From Trichoderma breve (taxonomy: Eukaryota; Ascomycota; Sordariomycetes; Hypocreales; Hypocreaceae), in NCBI RefSeq assembly GCF_028502605.1, contig NC_079236.1, forward strand, positions 2,356,001 through 2,420,000: a stretch of 64,000 bases of DNA, written 5' to 3'. Position 1 is the first letter of the stretch, and the number at the start of each line of letters is the position of its first letter. The notes beneath the pieces were generated by a model. That model ran no database searches, was not told the DNA's origin, and was given only the letters and a program-made list of their open reading frames with translations. Shown here piece after piece: positions 1 through 10,462 of the stretch. Position numbers and translations under genes: made by a program.

Positions 1-349
1 AGTTTCTAATGCTACCGTCCGAGTTAACGCTACGGGCGCTGCAGGACTGCTAATTTAGTGTCTGATATCGCCGTTGCTGAGGTACCTGCACTAATTACAG
101 TTACCTCTTCAGGTATCCATTGATATGCGGAAGCAGCTCGGCCTTGTTTCTGTACGGCACGCGATTCTCTCACGGGGCCTCCAAGAGGCTTTTCAAACAT
201 CAACATCCTGCCTCGTCCAGTCGCATCGCCTCACGACTGCGTCGGTCCAGCCCCTCGCTGCACCTCTCGAATCATCCTAGAGCTGCGCATCAAGCCTCGC
301 CCTGTCGGATCGCTTCCCCGGCACGGCCATTGCTTGACTGGCCTCGGTC
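1..349. other. Non-coding upstream region of the Asi-type gene
   Basis: No convincing gene. Short open frames here have no recognisable product. An in-frame TGA at about 335 precedes the ATG at 350. The stretch probably holds the promoter and 5' leader of the gene at 350. Confidence 0.5.
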
Positions 350-3226
350 ATGCAGAATGGCATTGCAATAGTGCCGCCTTTGGCAGCGACACAGCAAGTG
401 GCCGATTTCGACCCGACGACGACGAATACATGGTACAATCTGACGGCCCTTGCCCGAGCAGTCAATGTGACGCGATATGCCCCTCTGTTCGAAGACCTTG
501 TCATGGTTGGCCCGCGCATCGTCATGAAGCTTGGTTCTCTTATGGCGGCACCCGATTCCCTTGCCCTTCCGGCCCAAGAGGCCATCTCGTCTGCGGCTGC
601 TTCTGCGTCCGAACAGGAGATTCTTCGCCCCATCACCACCGACTCGAGCCTCTATAGCAACATGATGAACGTGGCTGCAGCTCCCGGCACTCAGGCGGCT
701 TCGGCGTCAGCTCAGCCGCCGTTCATGTCTTTGGACGGGGTTCGAGGCTTGGGGAGCGTCTTCAGCTATGCTACCAGTAGATGGGCGCTCTCGTGCATTG
801 CCATGGCTGTTGTTCTTAACCGGACTCATATATTTGCTGCCACACGGAGGAGGTTGCGACTTCGTTGGCAAATTAGACTCCTTCTGCGAATCGTTCCTTT
901 TGTCGTGCTTGTCTTGCAGGCCCGAACCCTCCTACAGTCTATTCAGTGCCAGACCTCGCCGGATTTCTCGCAGTTGCGCTGGGGCGATGCCAACAGAAGC
1001 TCCGACCTCATGTTCTCACATTCAAATCCTTTTCTAAATACTATGAGTTCGTCATTACTTTTCGGTGCTTCAGACGAGCAATCTTGCGTTGCTGCCGACA
1101 TGGTGCCATCATCAGACCCAGACGCTCTTCGAGAGCTTCGAGGATCTCTTTCCAGATTGTGGCCTCTCTTCGGCACTTTCTGCCTTAGCCAATTCCTGGA
1201 GACCATTTCCTGTGCGGTTCAGGGCCGACCCGTTGCTGCCGAGACGGGCATGACATTGTTTGAACAGTCGCTTGCTTTTGCCGAGGCTGATGCTGCTGTT
1301 AACAACCAGCTTGGATGGGGCGCGTTTTCCAAATACCAAAATCCAGTTCCCGCATCACTTAACTCAGGAGGCACTGTTGTCATGACACGGGCAGCAATTC
1401 TAAGGCGTGTTAATACATCGCCTGAAGTCTTGTGGATTGCTTTTCTATCCTCCATGACACACATCACGAGCCATCTCTTGGGTCTGTTTGACCTCCAAGC
1501 TAAATACCGGCTTGTCAACACAGGATTCTGGGGGTTATGCTTCATGGGCAGTCTCGTATGGAGCTTTTTAACCTTTGAAGCGGATAATCCTGCGTCTCAA
1601 GGGTTCTTTAGATTCCCCACCGTCTGTATTATTGGATTTGTTCCCCATGTTCTGATTCTTATCGGCATTGTTATGTGTCTATTTGTCTATGGCCTTGCGT
1701 TATTGCTCACGGCTGTGATGCCGCCTGCTAGTCAAGAGCACTCTAGGATGACCTTTCGCCAACGTCTACTCCATGCACATGAAAATATGCAAGCCAATGT
1801 CTCCTTATCAGAACTTCGCATCACGCGGGAAATGGACTTTTACACTGCCCTGCTGAGAACAGGGTTTGCCGCTATTACTATGGCCAGCGAGGCTGTATAT
1901 CTGAATGAAGATCGTGGTGTCAGTATGAAACACCAGACCTGGCTTGAAGAAGCCCGTTATCGAGAAGCAGAGGAGCTACGGAGGCAATGGATTAGCATGG
2001 GTCTCTCTGACCCGCGTTACGACCAAATCGGTACTATCGGGCTAATACCTGTAAAAGATGGGCCTCTTTTGCCTCCTAATGGTTATAGTCGAGAGCGTGC
2101 TGCACAAAAAGTCCCCCGTGGTCGTGGCGACAAGGTCCTTAGAGTGGGCATTGGTGCTTCTGAGAGGAGCTCAAGATGGCTGCTGGCTTTGGAATTCCTC
2201 ATTGGAATCAATAAACTTCTGGCAAGAGTGTTTGCCTTGTCCGTTCTGTGGATCCTTGGCGTCTGCCGCCTCCAAACTCGGCCTGCTTGGCTGCTGTGGC
2301 TCGCAAGCCGTTCGAAGGCGCCTGGAGCTGATAATGGGTCGAGGCAGAACCGTGGCTCTAGCGGAGGCAAAGACGCAATGGCGAAACCTCTGGAGGGCGA
2401 GTCTCTCAGGATGGATGCTCTGGATATCGAGGCCGAATTCAGACGAATCGATACAAACCAAGACGAAGAGACGCTCGATGGGGATCTCTACAAGTACTGG
2501 CTCAAAGGTGGATGGTGGGGTTCTAACGACATGAGTGGAACATATCAGCCTCGTGAGGAAGAGGATGATTGGGATAATACGAGCGTTATTACGATGACCA
2601 CAAATGGAGGCGAAACAGAAGATGAGGACGAAGACAGTTGGACATCAGACGTGGGGAGCGGACAGAGAACACCTACCCAGCGCTCACCACGGCCCGAACG
2701 TGAAGGCACTCCATTCCTTGATAGTCCACTGGCGATGGGCGACCTTGCTCGTCTCCTACACCCTACCAGTCTCGAAGAGCGACAGGAGGCGGAGAGACTC
2801 GCGGCACACCTCCAGAGCGATCGCATCTTGACAAGATCTGGCTTCAGACGGATAGAGCAGCTTCAGCGGACGAGAATTCTGACGGTGCAGAGCCCAAAGG
2901 CAAAGCAGACAAGCAAGCTTGGTCCCCAAGGTCGCCTTACAAAGCTCAGCCCAGACGAAGAAGAGCATCTTCTGGAGCAGCTGATCTGGACAAAACGGCA
3001 AGCTTCCCCTGCCAAAGATGATCAACAAGACTCCGGTACACCGGCCGAGGGCGAGAGCCCTCCTTGCGTAGTATGCCAATGCTCACCACGCACTGTCATC
3101 GTATGGCCTTGTCGTTGTCTTAGCTTGTGCGACGACTGTCGCGTGTCTCTAGCTATGAATAACTTTGACAAGTGCGTGTGCTGTCGTCGGGATGTCATGA
3201 GCTTCAGCAGGATCTATGTCCCTTAG
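350..3226 (+). CDS. Multi-pass membrane RING protein, Asi1/Asi3-like E3 ubiquitin ligase
   Basis: Single-exon protein of 958 residues. An in-frame stop lies 15 nt upstream, so the ATG at 350 is the first possible Met. Hydrophobic segments lie near residues 144-156, 175-195, 358-378, 392-408, 424-455 and 611-640, indicating an integral membrane protein. The middle is acidic and low in complexity (about 690-790). The C-terminus (906-950) is a RING-type zinc-binding domain built from eight cysteines: CVVCQC, PCRCLSLCDDC, then CVCC. This layout, with many membrane spans and a cysteine-only RING at the very end, matches the inner nuclear membrane Asi1/Asi3 ligases of yeast, which degrade mislocalised and latent transcription factors. 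Family assignment is fairly safe. Orthology and nuclear-envelope location are inferred. It is convergent with SEN34. Confidence 0.75.
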   Translation: MQNGIAIVPPLAATQQVADFDPTTTNTWYNLTALARAVNVTRYAPLFEDLVMVGPRIVMKLGSLMAAPDSLALPAQEAISSAAASASEQEILRPITTDSSLYSNMMNVAAAPGTQAASASAQPPFMSLDGVRGLGSVFSYATSRWALSCIAMAVVLNRTHIFAATRRRLRLRWQIRLLLRIVPFVVLVLQARTLLQSIQCQTSPDFSQLRWGDANRSSDLMFSHSNPFLNTMSSSLLFGASDEQSCVAADMVPSSDPDALRELRGSLSRLWPLFGTFCLSQFLETISCAVQGRPVAAETGMTLFEQSLAFAEADAAVNNQLGWGAFSKYQNPVPASLNSGGTVVMTRAAILRRVNTSPEVLWIAFLSSMTHITSHLLGLFDLQAKYRLVNTGFWGLCFMGSLVWSFLTFEADNPASQGFFRFPTVCIIGFVPHVLILIGIVMCLFVYGLALLLTAVMPPASQEHSRMTFRQRLLHAHENMQANVSLSELRITREMDFYTALLRTGFAAITMASEAVYLNEDRGVSMKHQTWLEEARYREAEELRRQWISMGLSDPRYDQIGTIGLIPVKDGPLLPPNGYSRERAAQKVPRGRGDKVLRVGIGASERSSRWLLALEFLIGINKLLARVFALSVLWILGVCRLQTRPAWLLWLASRSKAPGADNGSRQNRGSSGGKDAMAKPLEGESLRMDALDIEAEFRRIDTNQDEETLDGDLYKYWLKGGWWGSNDMSGTYQPREEEDDWDNTSVITMTTNGGETEDEDEDSWTSDVGSGQRTPTQRSPRPEREGTPFLDSPLAMGDLARLLHPTSLEERQEAERLAAHLQSDRILTRSGFRRIEQLQRTRILTVQSPKAKQTSKLGPQGRLTKLSPDEEEHLLEQLIWTKRQASPAKDDQQDSGTPAEGESPPCVVCQCSPRTVIVWPCRCLSLCDDCRVSLAMNNFDKCVCCRRDVMSFSRIYVP

Positions 3227-3493
3227 GTATAGCCGCGTATGCCACAGCATCAAAGCTTGTTGGGATATAGCCGCTTCGATCTTGACAAACTACTGGTTGT
3301 TGTTTTACTTCTTCTCACTTCTTCTTTTTTTGTCACACTCATACCTGGAGTTGGGAACTGGGGGTAGCTTTGATTATTTCATCTCCGGCTTGGGAGTTTT
3401 TTTTGTCCATTTTCTTTTTCCTAGACTGATGTCGGAATATATATACTCCTACTTTCAATAGCGATATGTTTTGTTTATAATGTCAATTGGACT

Positions 3494-4351
3494 CTACATG
3501 CCAGCCCATTCTATGCTGAAGCTTCTCACGGTAGGGAAGGCCGTATCTGGACCTGTGGACGGCTGGCGGCCCCCTATGAGAAACGCTTTCTTTACAGCTG
3601 TTGCCAGTCTGCCACCGCCTACGATATCAAGGATAGGTATTTCCTCCTCCCAGCCATACTCATTTGCCATGAAATGAGCATGGAAACGTAAAGGATCACC
3701 GGGATAGACACTGTAACGGGCCCCAAATCGTAGCCCTGGAGTCATGAAATACCCATTGCCGAGCATGAATTGGCATAGCGACCCTTTCTCTGAGTTACTG
3801 GGTTCCATAGGTAACGCATAAGCATCTGGAGAGACATGGTTGGCGCTAGATGTTGGTGTGACGCCCAACAGAGTCACTAAGCTATTGCGAGAGAAGGGGC
3901 CGCCATCTGATTTGAGGCTATCAGGTGCTGCGGAACTGGTGGAGGTAGGGGATGAAGTGGAATCACGCTGTCTCTCAGCCTTGCTGGCTGCTATGGAGGC
4001 TTTCTGGGCGTTCATTTCCGCAAACACCTTGTGCGCAGTTTGTTTCCGCAGCCGCAGCGAGCCGATGTACGCCCTCCGTGAGTCATGGTCAAGGGACTGC
4101 AGAGCCGACTGGTGGGCGGCCACATCATCTACGACGTACGCAACGTTTGTACGAATTAGAGCATCCACCTCTTCAGGCCGGAGCTCGATTGGCAAACCAA
4201 GGAAAATGTTTTGAGTTGGCTGCTGCGGAGTAGTTCCCACCAAGGTGCCGTTGGTGTTTGCTCTTCGGCGGAGGGCGCTCACGGCATCTGGGTCAAACAC
4301 AAGATACCGCCCCGAGATATTGGCAATGCGGATGAGCTTAGGGGCTTCCAT
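3494..4351 (-). CDS. SEN34: tRNA-splicing endonuclease subunit Sen34
   Basis: Protein of 285 residues starting MEAPKLIRIANISG. Sen34 is one of the two catalytic subunits of the tetrameric Sen2/Sen34/Sen15/Sen54 endonuclease and cuts the 3' splice site of intron-containing tRNAs. The C-terminal nuclease domain is clear: GARYSVYPGDPLRFHAHF supplies the catalytic Tyr and His, and GRLATAVKKAFL supplies the Lys. The protein ends in SIEWAGM, as expected for fungal Sen34. The middle (about 130-190) is Ser/Thr-rich linker. The frame stays open 35 codons further upstream, but a TTTGCAG-like 3' splice site sits just before the ATG, so the upstream part is probably a 5' leader intron and the start at 4351 is preferred. 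Confidence 0.9.
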   Translation of the reverse strand: MEAPKLIRIANISGRYLVFDPDAVSALRRRANTNGTLVGTTPQQPTQNIFLGLPIELRPEEVDALIRTNVAYVVDDVAAHQSALQSLDHDSRRAYIGSLRLRKQTAHKVFAEMNAQKASIAASKAERQRDSTSSPTSTSSAAPDSLKSDGGPFSRNSLVTLLGVTPTSSANHVSPDAYALPMEPSNSEKGSLCQFMLGNGYFMTPGLRFGARYSVYPGDPLRFHAHFMANEYGWEEEIPILDIVGGGRLATAVKKAFLIGGRQPSTGPDTAFPTVRSFSIEWAGM

Positions 4352-4945
4352 TGTGGCTATGATTCTGCAAACGCAAAGAAGTGTTAGTTCATGTATCTGC
4401 ATACAAAATGTGAATTGAATTCTTTGTGTGTTTGGTTTCAAAGGGAATAGAGTCATAAGTCGTCTTCGTAAAAATTTGATTTTGTCATCAGTGTTCAGTG
4501 GATTGACAGATATTCAAGGTAATAATCATGTAGGTGAACCCCAGTAAACAGTTTCGAAATGCAACGCAGTTAATTGCTTACCTTGCATGTTTGTGCCAGT
4601 CTCTCTTCCCCAGCCTCTTCAAGTTTGAAGTAAAAAGACAGAGAGAAAAGGCGACAAGAAGACATTGTGCAGAAGAGAAGAATTTTGAATCTTAAATGAA
4701 ATAATCGAGCTACTGTGGTGGGGAAGCTTCATGCCCCCATAGAGAAATATAGATCCACTTAAAATTCTCATAGGGGGTTCAGGCACCGGTATAGCGTTTG
4801 AGACTCTCCCTGTTAAGTGCATACCTTGGTAGGTATACTTCGCTGTAATAGGCACTGCAGAACTCAACAAGGTGCGTTTTATGCGTCTCACGCGAGATCT
4901 ATCAATTATTTGAAGAGAGAAGTGGGAAGCAAGAGTTGAACTTGA
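4352..4945. other. Intergenic region, SEN34 5' side to ELP4 3' side
   Basis: Both neighbours are on the minus strand. The part next to 4351 probably carries a leader intron of SEN34. I see no further gene, repeat or RNA. Confidence 0.5.
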
Positions 4946-6120
4946 TTAGAAATCAAGTTTTGGCTTATTATCATTTGATGGCGCATTTGAAGGTCCATCA
5001 TCTTCCAAGGGTGGTAAGCTATACGGCGCGATAACAAGCCCACTGGAAGCACTGAGCTTGAAAGACATGTCCTCCTTCACCCAGCTTCCTTCCAATCCAC
5101 CCCCCTTTTCATGGAAGATGGGAAGCGAGTGAATCCTGAAAAGTCCCTGTGCCTTGGTATCATTTGCAGAATTTTGATCAATATGGTGTTGAGGCTGCTG
5201 CTGGAGCGATATCAACTCCACCACGCCGTCGCAGATTAGCTCTGCTCGCCGAACGAGTCCTGTCGAACGGGGATATAGTGAGATGGGAAGCGTCATCATG
5301 ACAACAATCCTTGAGGGGAACTGCCGCAGCAAGGCTCGTATTTGGTGCAAGAACTGCAGCACCTCTTGCGGACGACAAGCTGAAGGTGGATATAGAGTTG
5401 GCGAGAGTAGGCTGGGAACGACAATTCTGTGAATGGCGGTAGGAGGCGAACTCTTGATCTTAGTGGTGACCTCGCTGATGAAACGCCGGAACAGTGACTG
5501 GCCAGAATCCAAGCCGCCTCCGCGTGTGGTATAAAACTGCCCCTGAGCGACACTTTCGTCCAGGCGCCCTGATAGATCAAACGTATGACAGAAAGGGGCC
5601 ATCCCTTCTGCCGAGTCTGATATTGATGGACCTTTTTTGCATGTTATTGGTAAAACGTCTTCAAAAAGATGTCAGGAAACTACTCACCACGTGATGGAGC
5701 AGCTCTACTACTTAGAGCCTCATATCGCCAAGCAATCTTCATCTTGCTGTCTGAAGAATTAGAGCTACTAGCCTCTTTCGATCGGCCCTCGCTCGCCAGC
5801 CCTGGAAGCTCACGTCGCCAGTGATCTCCAAATCCCAACACATGTACAGAATGGCCTTGAACTAGTCCTTCAGCGGCAAAGTAGCGAAGCAAAATTCCGC
5901 CAAAATCGGTTGTCCCAGTCTCCTCGACGAGAAGACATGTTCCCACGGGTAGTCCAGCATGGCCTGCGAGCAGCTGATCCAAAGATGAAGTTCCAGTAGA
6001 GGTGGTGAGTCTTCCATCGTGAGGAGAAGGTCGAGTGCCTGGAACTAGTAGTTTGGTTTGCTGTGACTGTGGTGCGGCCCCAGTAACACCGATTACTGTA
6101 TTCCTCTTCCGAAACGACAT
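4946..6120 (-). CDS. ELP4: Elongator complex protein 4
   Basis: Two exons, 6120-5688 and 5616-4946. The 71-nt intron 5617-5687 has donor GTGAGT and acceptor ATCAG. The joined protein has 367 residues. Elp4 belongs to the Elp4-6 hexameric ring of Elongator, a RecA-fold subcomplex needed for wobble-uridine modification of tRNAs. Sequence support: N-terminal MSFRKRNTVIGVTG, the RecA-like stretch TSSLDQLLAGHAGLPVG, WRYEAL, and FCHTFDLSGRL directly after the splice junction. These are the usual PAXNEB-family landmarks. The frame is open upstream to 6156, but MSFRKRN is the better start. It is divergent from RPB8, with 501 bp between the starts. Confidence 0.92.
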
Positions 6121-6621
6121 GCCGAATATTTGAAGTTTGAAACCTGTTTTCACCAACTACCCATGAATTCCATGTAAAGGTGAAACAGTTGGATGAGGTA
6201 GCTTTCAATCTAGAAATTCTTTCTCATAGCCAAAAGAACTTCTCGAAAGGCATTTTAAAAGGAGCTAAAAATAAAGACAGCCGATGCTCAGCGTTTTTAC
6301 TCATTCATGACGACTTTCGAACCAAAGGGTATACAAAAAAGCTTATCTTATCAATGATTAATTGCCCCGATTCAGCACTACTATGCGGTGCTATAAGCTA
6401 CAAATATGCTTATACCCGACATTTTGAAGCCTGTAGTGCCCCTCCAACCGGAATAAATTTCTACAACGATTTCAATCGCGAAAGATCGTCAACTCCAACG
6501 CCAAAACGAAGCCGATTCTCCGAAACCCTTGCTGAATATCCACGAAGATACTTTTGCTTCTGAGCATCCAATTAGAAGACAGGAAAAAAGAGAAAGGGAA
6601 AAACAAGGCCAATCTTACAAA
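6121..6621. promoter_or_regulatory. Shared divergent promoter region of ELP4 and RPB8
   Basis: 501 bp between two outward-facing start codons, AT-rich in the middle. A purine-rich stretch precedes the RPB8 ATG. No motif stands out beyond this. Confidence 0.45.
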
Positions 6622-7164
6622 ATGTCCGGAGCAGGAAGTGGCGATGCTACGCTTTTCGAAGAAAGCTTCACCGTGACGGAGTATGACCAGTCCAAATACG
6701 ACAGAGTCGCCCGCATATCATGCACGTCTAGCGACTCCCAGACCGTCATGACCCTGGACATCAACATTGAGCTGTTCCCGTGCTCCGTGTCCGATACGCT
6801 ACATGTTGTCCTGACTACCACGCTATCACCAGACGGCAGCAAGGAGGACGATAAGGGCTGGCGAGATGTCGGCAAGGCTGGCGATGCTCCGGCAACTCTT
6901 GCTGACCTCTACGACTATGTGTGCTACGGAAAGATTTACAAATTCGAGGAGACATTCGATGGCAACACCATGTATGCGGATCCCAAGAGAAACTTTGAAG
7001 AATTCTGCTTCTGTTGAATGAAGAACAACTTGGCTAATGCTTTGATTTTCTACTATAGTAACGCTTACGTCTCTTTCGGCGGATTGCTCATGGCTCTGCA
7101 GGGCCCGGTCAAGAAACTAACACCACTGCGAGTTGACAACGTTTATTTGCTAGTTAAGCGGTAA
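6622..7164 (+). CDS. RPB8: RNA polymerases I, II and III common subunit RPABC3 (Rpb8)
   Basis: Two exons, 6622-6971 and 7059-7164. The intron 6972-7058 has donor GTATGC, branch-like GCTAATG and acceptor CTATAG. The product is 151 residues, close to yeast Rpb8 (146). It is a small OB-fold subunit shared by all three nuclear RNA polymerases. Diagnostic pieces are LFEESFTVTEYDQSKYDRV at the N-terminus, DYVCYGKIYKFEE before the splice, and AYVSFGGLLMALQG with YLLVKR at the end after it. The unspliced frame would end at 7017 and lose the conserved C-terminus, so splicing is required. The start at 6622 is preferred over an upstream Met at 6529 because family members begin with this short acidic leader. 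Confidence 0.95.
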
Positions 7165-7406
7165 AAAGCAGCAGTTCGTCAATAGAATTATAACATCGAG
7201 GAATGGGGGAAAATACATCGCTCACAGGCAACTTCACGCATAGAGGAAACACAAAATTCGACACTTTAATGGAATGGGAAAGAGATAATAAGAGGTTAAA
7301 GAGAGAATGGGAGGGAGTCCCAACGCCTTTCGGTTGTCTTCATGCAACATGGCAGCAATATACAAGAGGAAAAAAAGGAGAGAAAGATATGAATCAACAA
7401 ACTAGC

Positions 7407-8547
7407 CTACGCTGCTTTAACTGACTGTTTGCTATTGTGGCCGGGCCAATCTGGCTGATGCGGCCCGGGGAAAGGAAGGTCTCGGTGCATCCTGGCCTTG
7501 ATGGCGGTCAGATCAGGTTCATTGGCCTCGGTCAGAATGCCATGGCGAATGAAGAAGTCGATCATGACCAGCGCGCAATTGGGCTTGAATTTCCCGGCCG
7601 CCAGATCCCTCTTCACCTCGTCCACGTCACACAACAGAAACTCTTCAACTTCGCCATCTTTGGGACGAGGCACGACGTCAACAGGTAGCTTGAGATTATA
7701 GACCCACTGGCACTCGGGATAAATGTAGCCGTCCTCACCAACGTACTTTGCCTCAGTGATGTAGATGTAGGTGACGTTCCCAACCCACTCTGCAGTGCCG
7801 CGGACCAGAGGATCGGGGAGACTAGCCTCTTCGTCAGCCTCTCGGATGATGCATTCAAAGGGGTCTTCGCCCGTCATGAGGCCACCAGCCACGGTGTTGT
7901 CCAGCATGCCGGGGAAGGTCGACTTGTTGGATGCTCGCTTTGGCACCCAGAGTTTCATGCCATAAGGAGCGGTTGGGTCTTCGACATAGGCAACCATATG
8001 CACTCCGTACCGCGCAGTGCCAAACAGGCCCATGGCAGCCCTTTCCACGCTGAAAAGAAGCTCCCCCTTTCGCGCATACACGGGCCATAGCTCGTCACGC
8101 CATCCTTTAAGAGTCTTGAAGGTACCCTTTTCACGCCAATAGCTTGTCAACGCCGATACGGCACGGGTTCGCTCCTCTTCCGTCTGTGGCGTCCTGAATA
8201 GCTCGACAGTACGGTCAGCTGTGTTTAGACGCATATCTCCCCGTATGTCTTCGGGTGTTTGAGACAGCTCATCGATAACCCAATCGGGCACATAGCCAAT
8301 GGCATATTGTCCGTCTTCATCTTCCCACAGCAGCTTGAACAGCCTACTACGCAGGCTATTGGCCTCGGCTGTCTGATCATCACTGTACGGAAACCTGTGA
8401 TAGACATTCGATTAGTGGCTGCTGTAGTTACGAAAGCTCTGCTGTCCGCCTAAACTTGAACAGGAGGCTCTTTTGAGAAGTAATGGATTGAAGGAGGAAA
8501 ACGCACTTGTCAGTGTCACAAATGAGGTCTAGATTGGTCTTCGACAT
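7407..8547 (-). CDS. Tnr3-like Nudix hydrolase (DUF4743 plus Nudix domain)
   Basis: Two exons, 8547-8507 and 8394-7407. The 112-nt intron is 8395-8506, and the first exon encodes only MSKTNLDLICDTD plus part of a Lys codon. The product is 342 residues. The N-terminal half is the DUF4743-type region seen in plant NUDT20/24 and in the N-terminus of fission yeast Tnr3. The Nudix box is complete near residues 184-206: GGLMTGEDPF followed by READEEA. Characterised relatives remove damaged thiamine diphosphate (oxo and oxy forms). Here the enzyme stands alone, with no thiamine pyrophosphokinase domain. Substrate is inferred from the family. It is divergent from OPI10. Confidence 0.85.
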
Positions 8548-9327
8548 GGTGCTCAAAACGGTAGCTATCTGTATGCGGTGATTAGATGCTTCTGCAAGAT
8601 TGCAAACTGAGATGACAAGAGTCTGTAAAATTCACAAGTTCCCACTGGGGAATTTATAAGTCTGTGTTCACTCAAGTATCGGAGCACCACTCGGCACAAG
8701 GCATAATGGCCCTCTCAGGTCTTCATTCCTCATCAACGGCATGAAAGAGACTTTATGGCTATGCTAGCAGGCAACGAGCCAATCAAGCAACGAATGCGTT
8801 CAACGTACCTGTAAACGATCAGAATCTGTAGGCTATAAAGGTCTAAATCCACAAAGGTGTTTGTTCACCGGTGAATGATTGGGAGGGAAACAACAAAAGA
8901 ATGCCTCAAAAGTGAACCTTGTAGCCTAGACGTTGTTGGTCTGGCGGTGGATCTGCGTCTTGTAAGGGTAGTTGCCGAGGACAAACACCAAAACAGCTGT
9001 TATGTCGTGCGGCTAACTGTGTTGAGTAACCCGGATGCCTGTTAGACGATATGATTCATCTAATTTTATATGTTTTTTTGATGTAGCACTTGATTCTTTT
9101 GTGTTTCTACTTCTCCTTCCCGTGTTCTCTTTCTTTCATCCAAAGCAGAAAAAAAACACCACTAAACTGCCCACTTCGACCTACCCCGCGGCTCCAGAAA
9201 AAACACCAAACTCAACCAGCTCTTCTCCGTCCCTTTTCGCTTTCCCACGAGCTCAAACACTCGCCATACACCCCAGTCGCATCGCAACCAATCCAACAAA
9301 CATCCAATCGCCAGATCTCTCTCAACA
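8548..9327. other. Intergenic region between Nudix and OPI10 starts
   Basis: 780 bp between divergent genes. It holds pyrimidine-rich and CA-rich leader sequence next to OPI10. I see no gene. Confidence 0.45.
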
Positions 9328-9933
9328 ATGTCCGGCCCTCTCTTCGGCATCGTCCCCGCCGGACAGCCTCTCATCACCGACCCGACCTCCAACCCCTCCC
9401 CCGCCTCGTTCCTCTACGCCCTGCCCACGACAAAACCCTTCTCTCACATCGTCGTCTTCCTCCTCCCCGCCGTCGCCCTGCCCGACAACTCCGCCGCCGC
9501 CATCTACCTCACCACCGCCCGCGAGGCCGCCGCCAGCCCGACGCCAAACTTCCGCTTCCTCGGCGCCATCGGGCCCGGCAAGGAGAGCGCCATGTTCAAG
9601 GTCGGCGGCAGCGGCGCCGAGGCTGATGGAGGCGGCTTCATGATTGGCATCTCCGTCGAGCCCGCCGACGGCGTTGGCCAGCGCCTACAAGAGCTTGCCG
9701 CCAACAAAGCGAATGCACCAGCGTCGAACTCTTCCGGCTCAACAACGACATCGACCGCCGTCCTCGCCCAGCGCATCATCCAAAACGCCTTCAACTTCCT
9801 CGCCAGCTTCAGCGGCACTGCAGGCCCCGGCGGCGTCGAGGTAGTTCCTTTGCGGGCCTTTGAAGACTGGTGGCGCAAGTTCGAATCCCGAGTTCGCTCT
9901 GATCCGAGCTTCCTCGAGAAGCAGGCCGACTGA
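9328..9933 (+). CDS. OPI10: Hikeshi/OPI10 family protein
   Basis: Intronless, 201 residues. Hikeshi carries Hsp70 into the nucleus on heat stress. The yeast homologue Opi10 was found through inositol and phospholipid regulation. The N-terminus MSGPLFGIVPAGQP, the FLLPAVALPDNSAAAIYL segment, NFRFLGAIGPGKESAMF, and the C-terminal FEDWWRKFESRV are the family signatures, and the length matches the family (about 200). Codon use is strongly C-ending, suggesting good expression. A phrase at about 9876-9893 resembles a tRNA T-arm but is ordinary coding sequence. Confidence 0.92.
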   Translation: MSGPLFGIVPAGQPLITDPTSNPSPASFLYALPTTKPFSHIVVFLLPAVALPDNSAAAIYLTTAREAAASPTPNFRFLGAIGPGKESAMFKVGGSGAEADGGGFMIGISVEPADGVGQRLQELAANKANAPASNSSGSTTTSTAVLAQRIIQNAFNFLASFSGTAGPGGVEVVPLRAFEDWWRKFESRVRSDPSFLEKQAD

Positions 9934-10462
9934 AATCGAAATCTTACTCCTTGTACAAATCACCAACGGCTTCGGCTGTACTCTTCCCGTTTGGCTTTGT
10001 AGCGTAGAGCGAATCTCACATCTGCCTTTTTTCACCCCCTCTGCCCATCCACCCATTCTTCGGCAACTCATGTAAGGATTAGCATCATCTTAATATCGCG
10101 GCTCAACAAAAAACAAAAGAACACTGGCGTAAACGTGCAATAAGGCTGTGGTTCAAATATTGTGTATACACAAGGCTCGTTAAGAGCTATTTCTAAAAAC
10201 TGATTCTACTACCTGGTGAATGAGATAATCTCCCATCCTAAGCCCGAGCTTGGAGATATCGCTGCTTCACCAGAAACTCCCTATTATGTACCCATTTCCA
10301 AAAACAAGAGGCCGCTATCAAGGGGGCAGTCGAGGAACATATAGACCAAAAATGAACGTGTACGAATGAAGCCGACAACCGTGAGATTCCATCAACGCTT
10401 TGACATGTCTATCATACAATCATGACATTCTTCTAAGAGGAGCTGCTTCCACCGCGTCGTCG
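9934..10462. other. Convergent 3' region between OPI10 and YND1
   Basis: 529 bp of 3' untranslated-type sequence. No gene or repeat seen. Confidence 0.45.

Noticed and set aside
9870..9895. T-arm-like GTTCGAATCC near 9880
   Set aside because: It lies inside the OPI10 reading frame (KFESRV) and no cloverleaf can be built around it.
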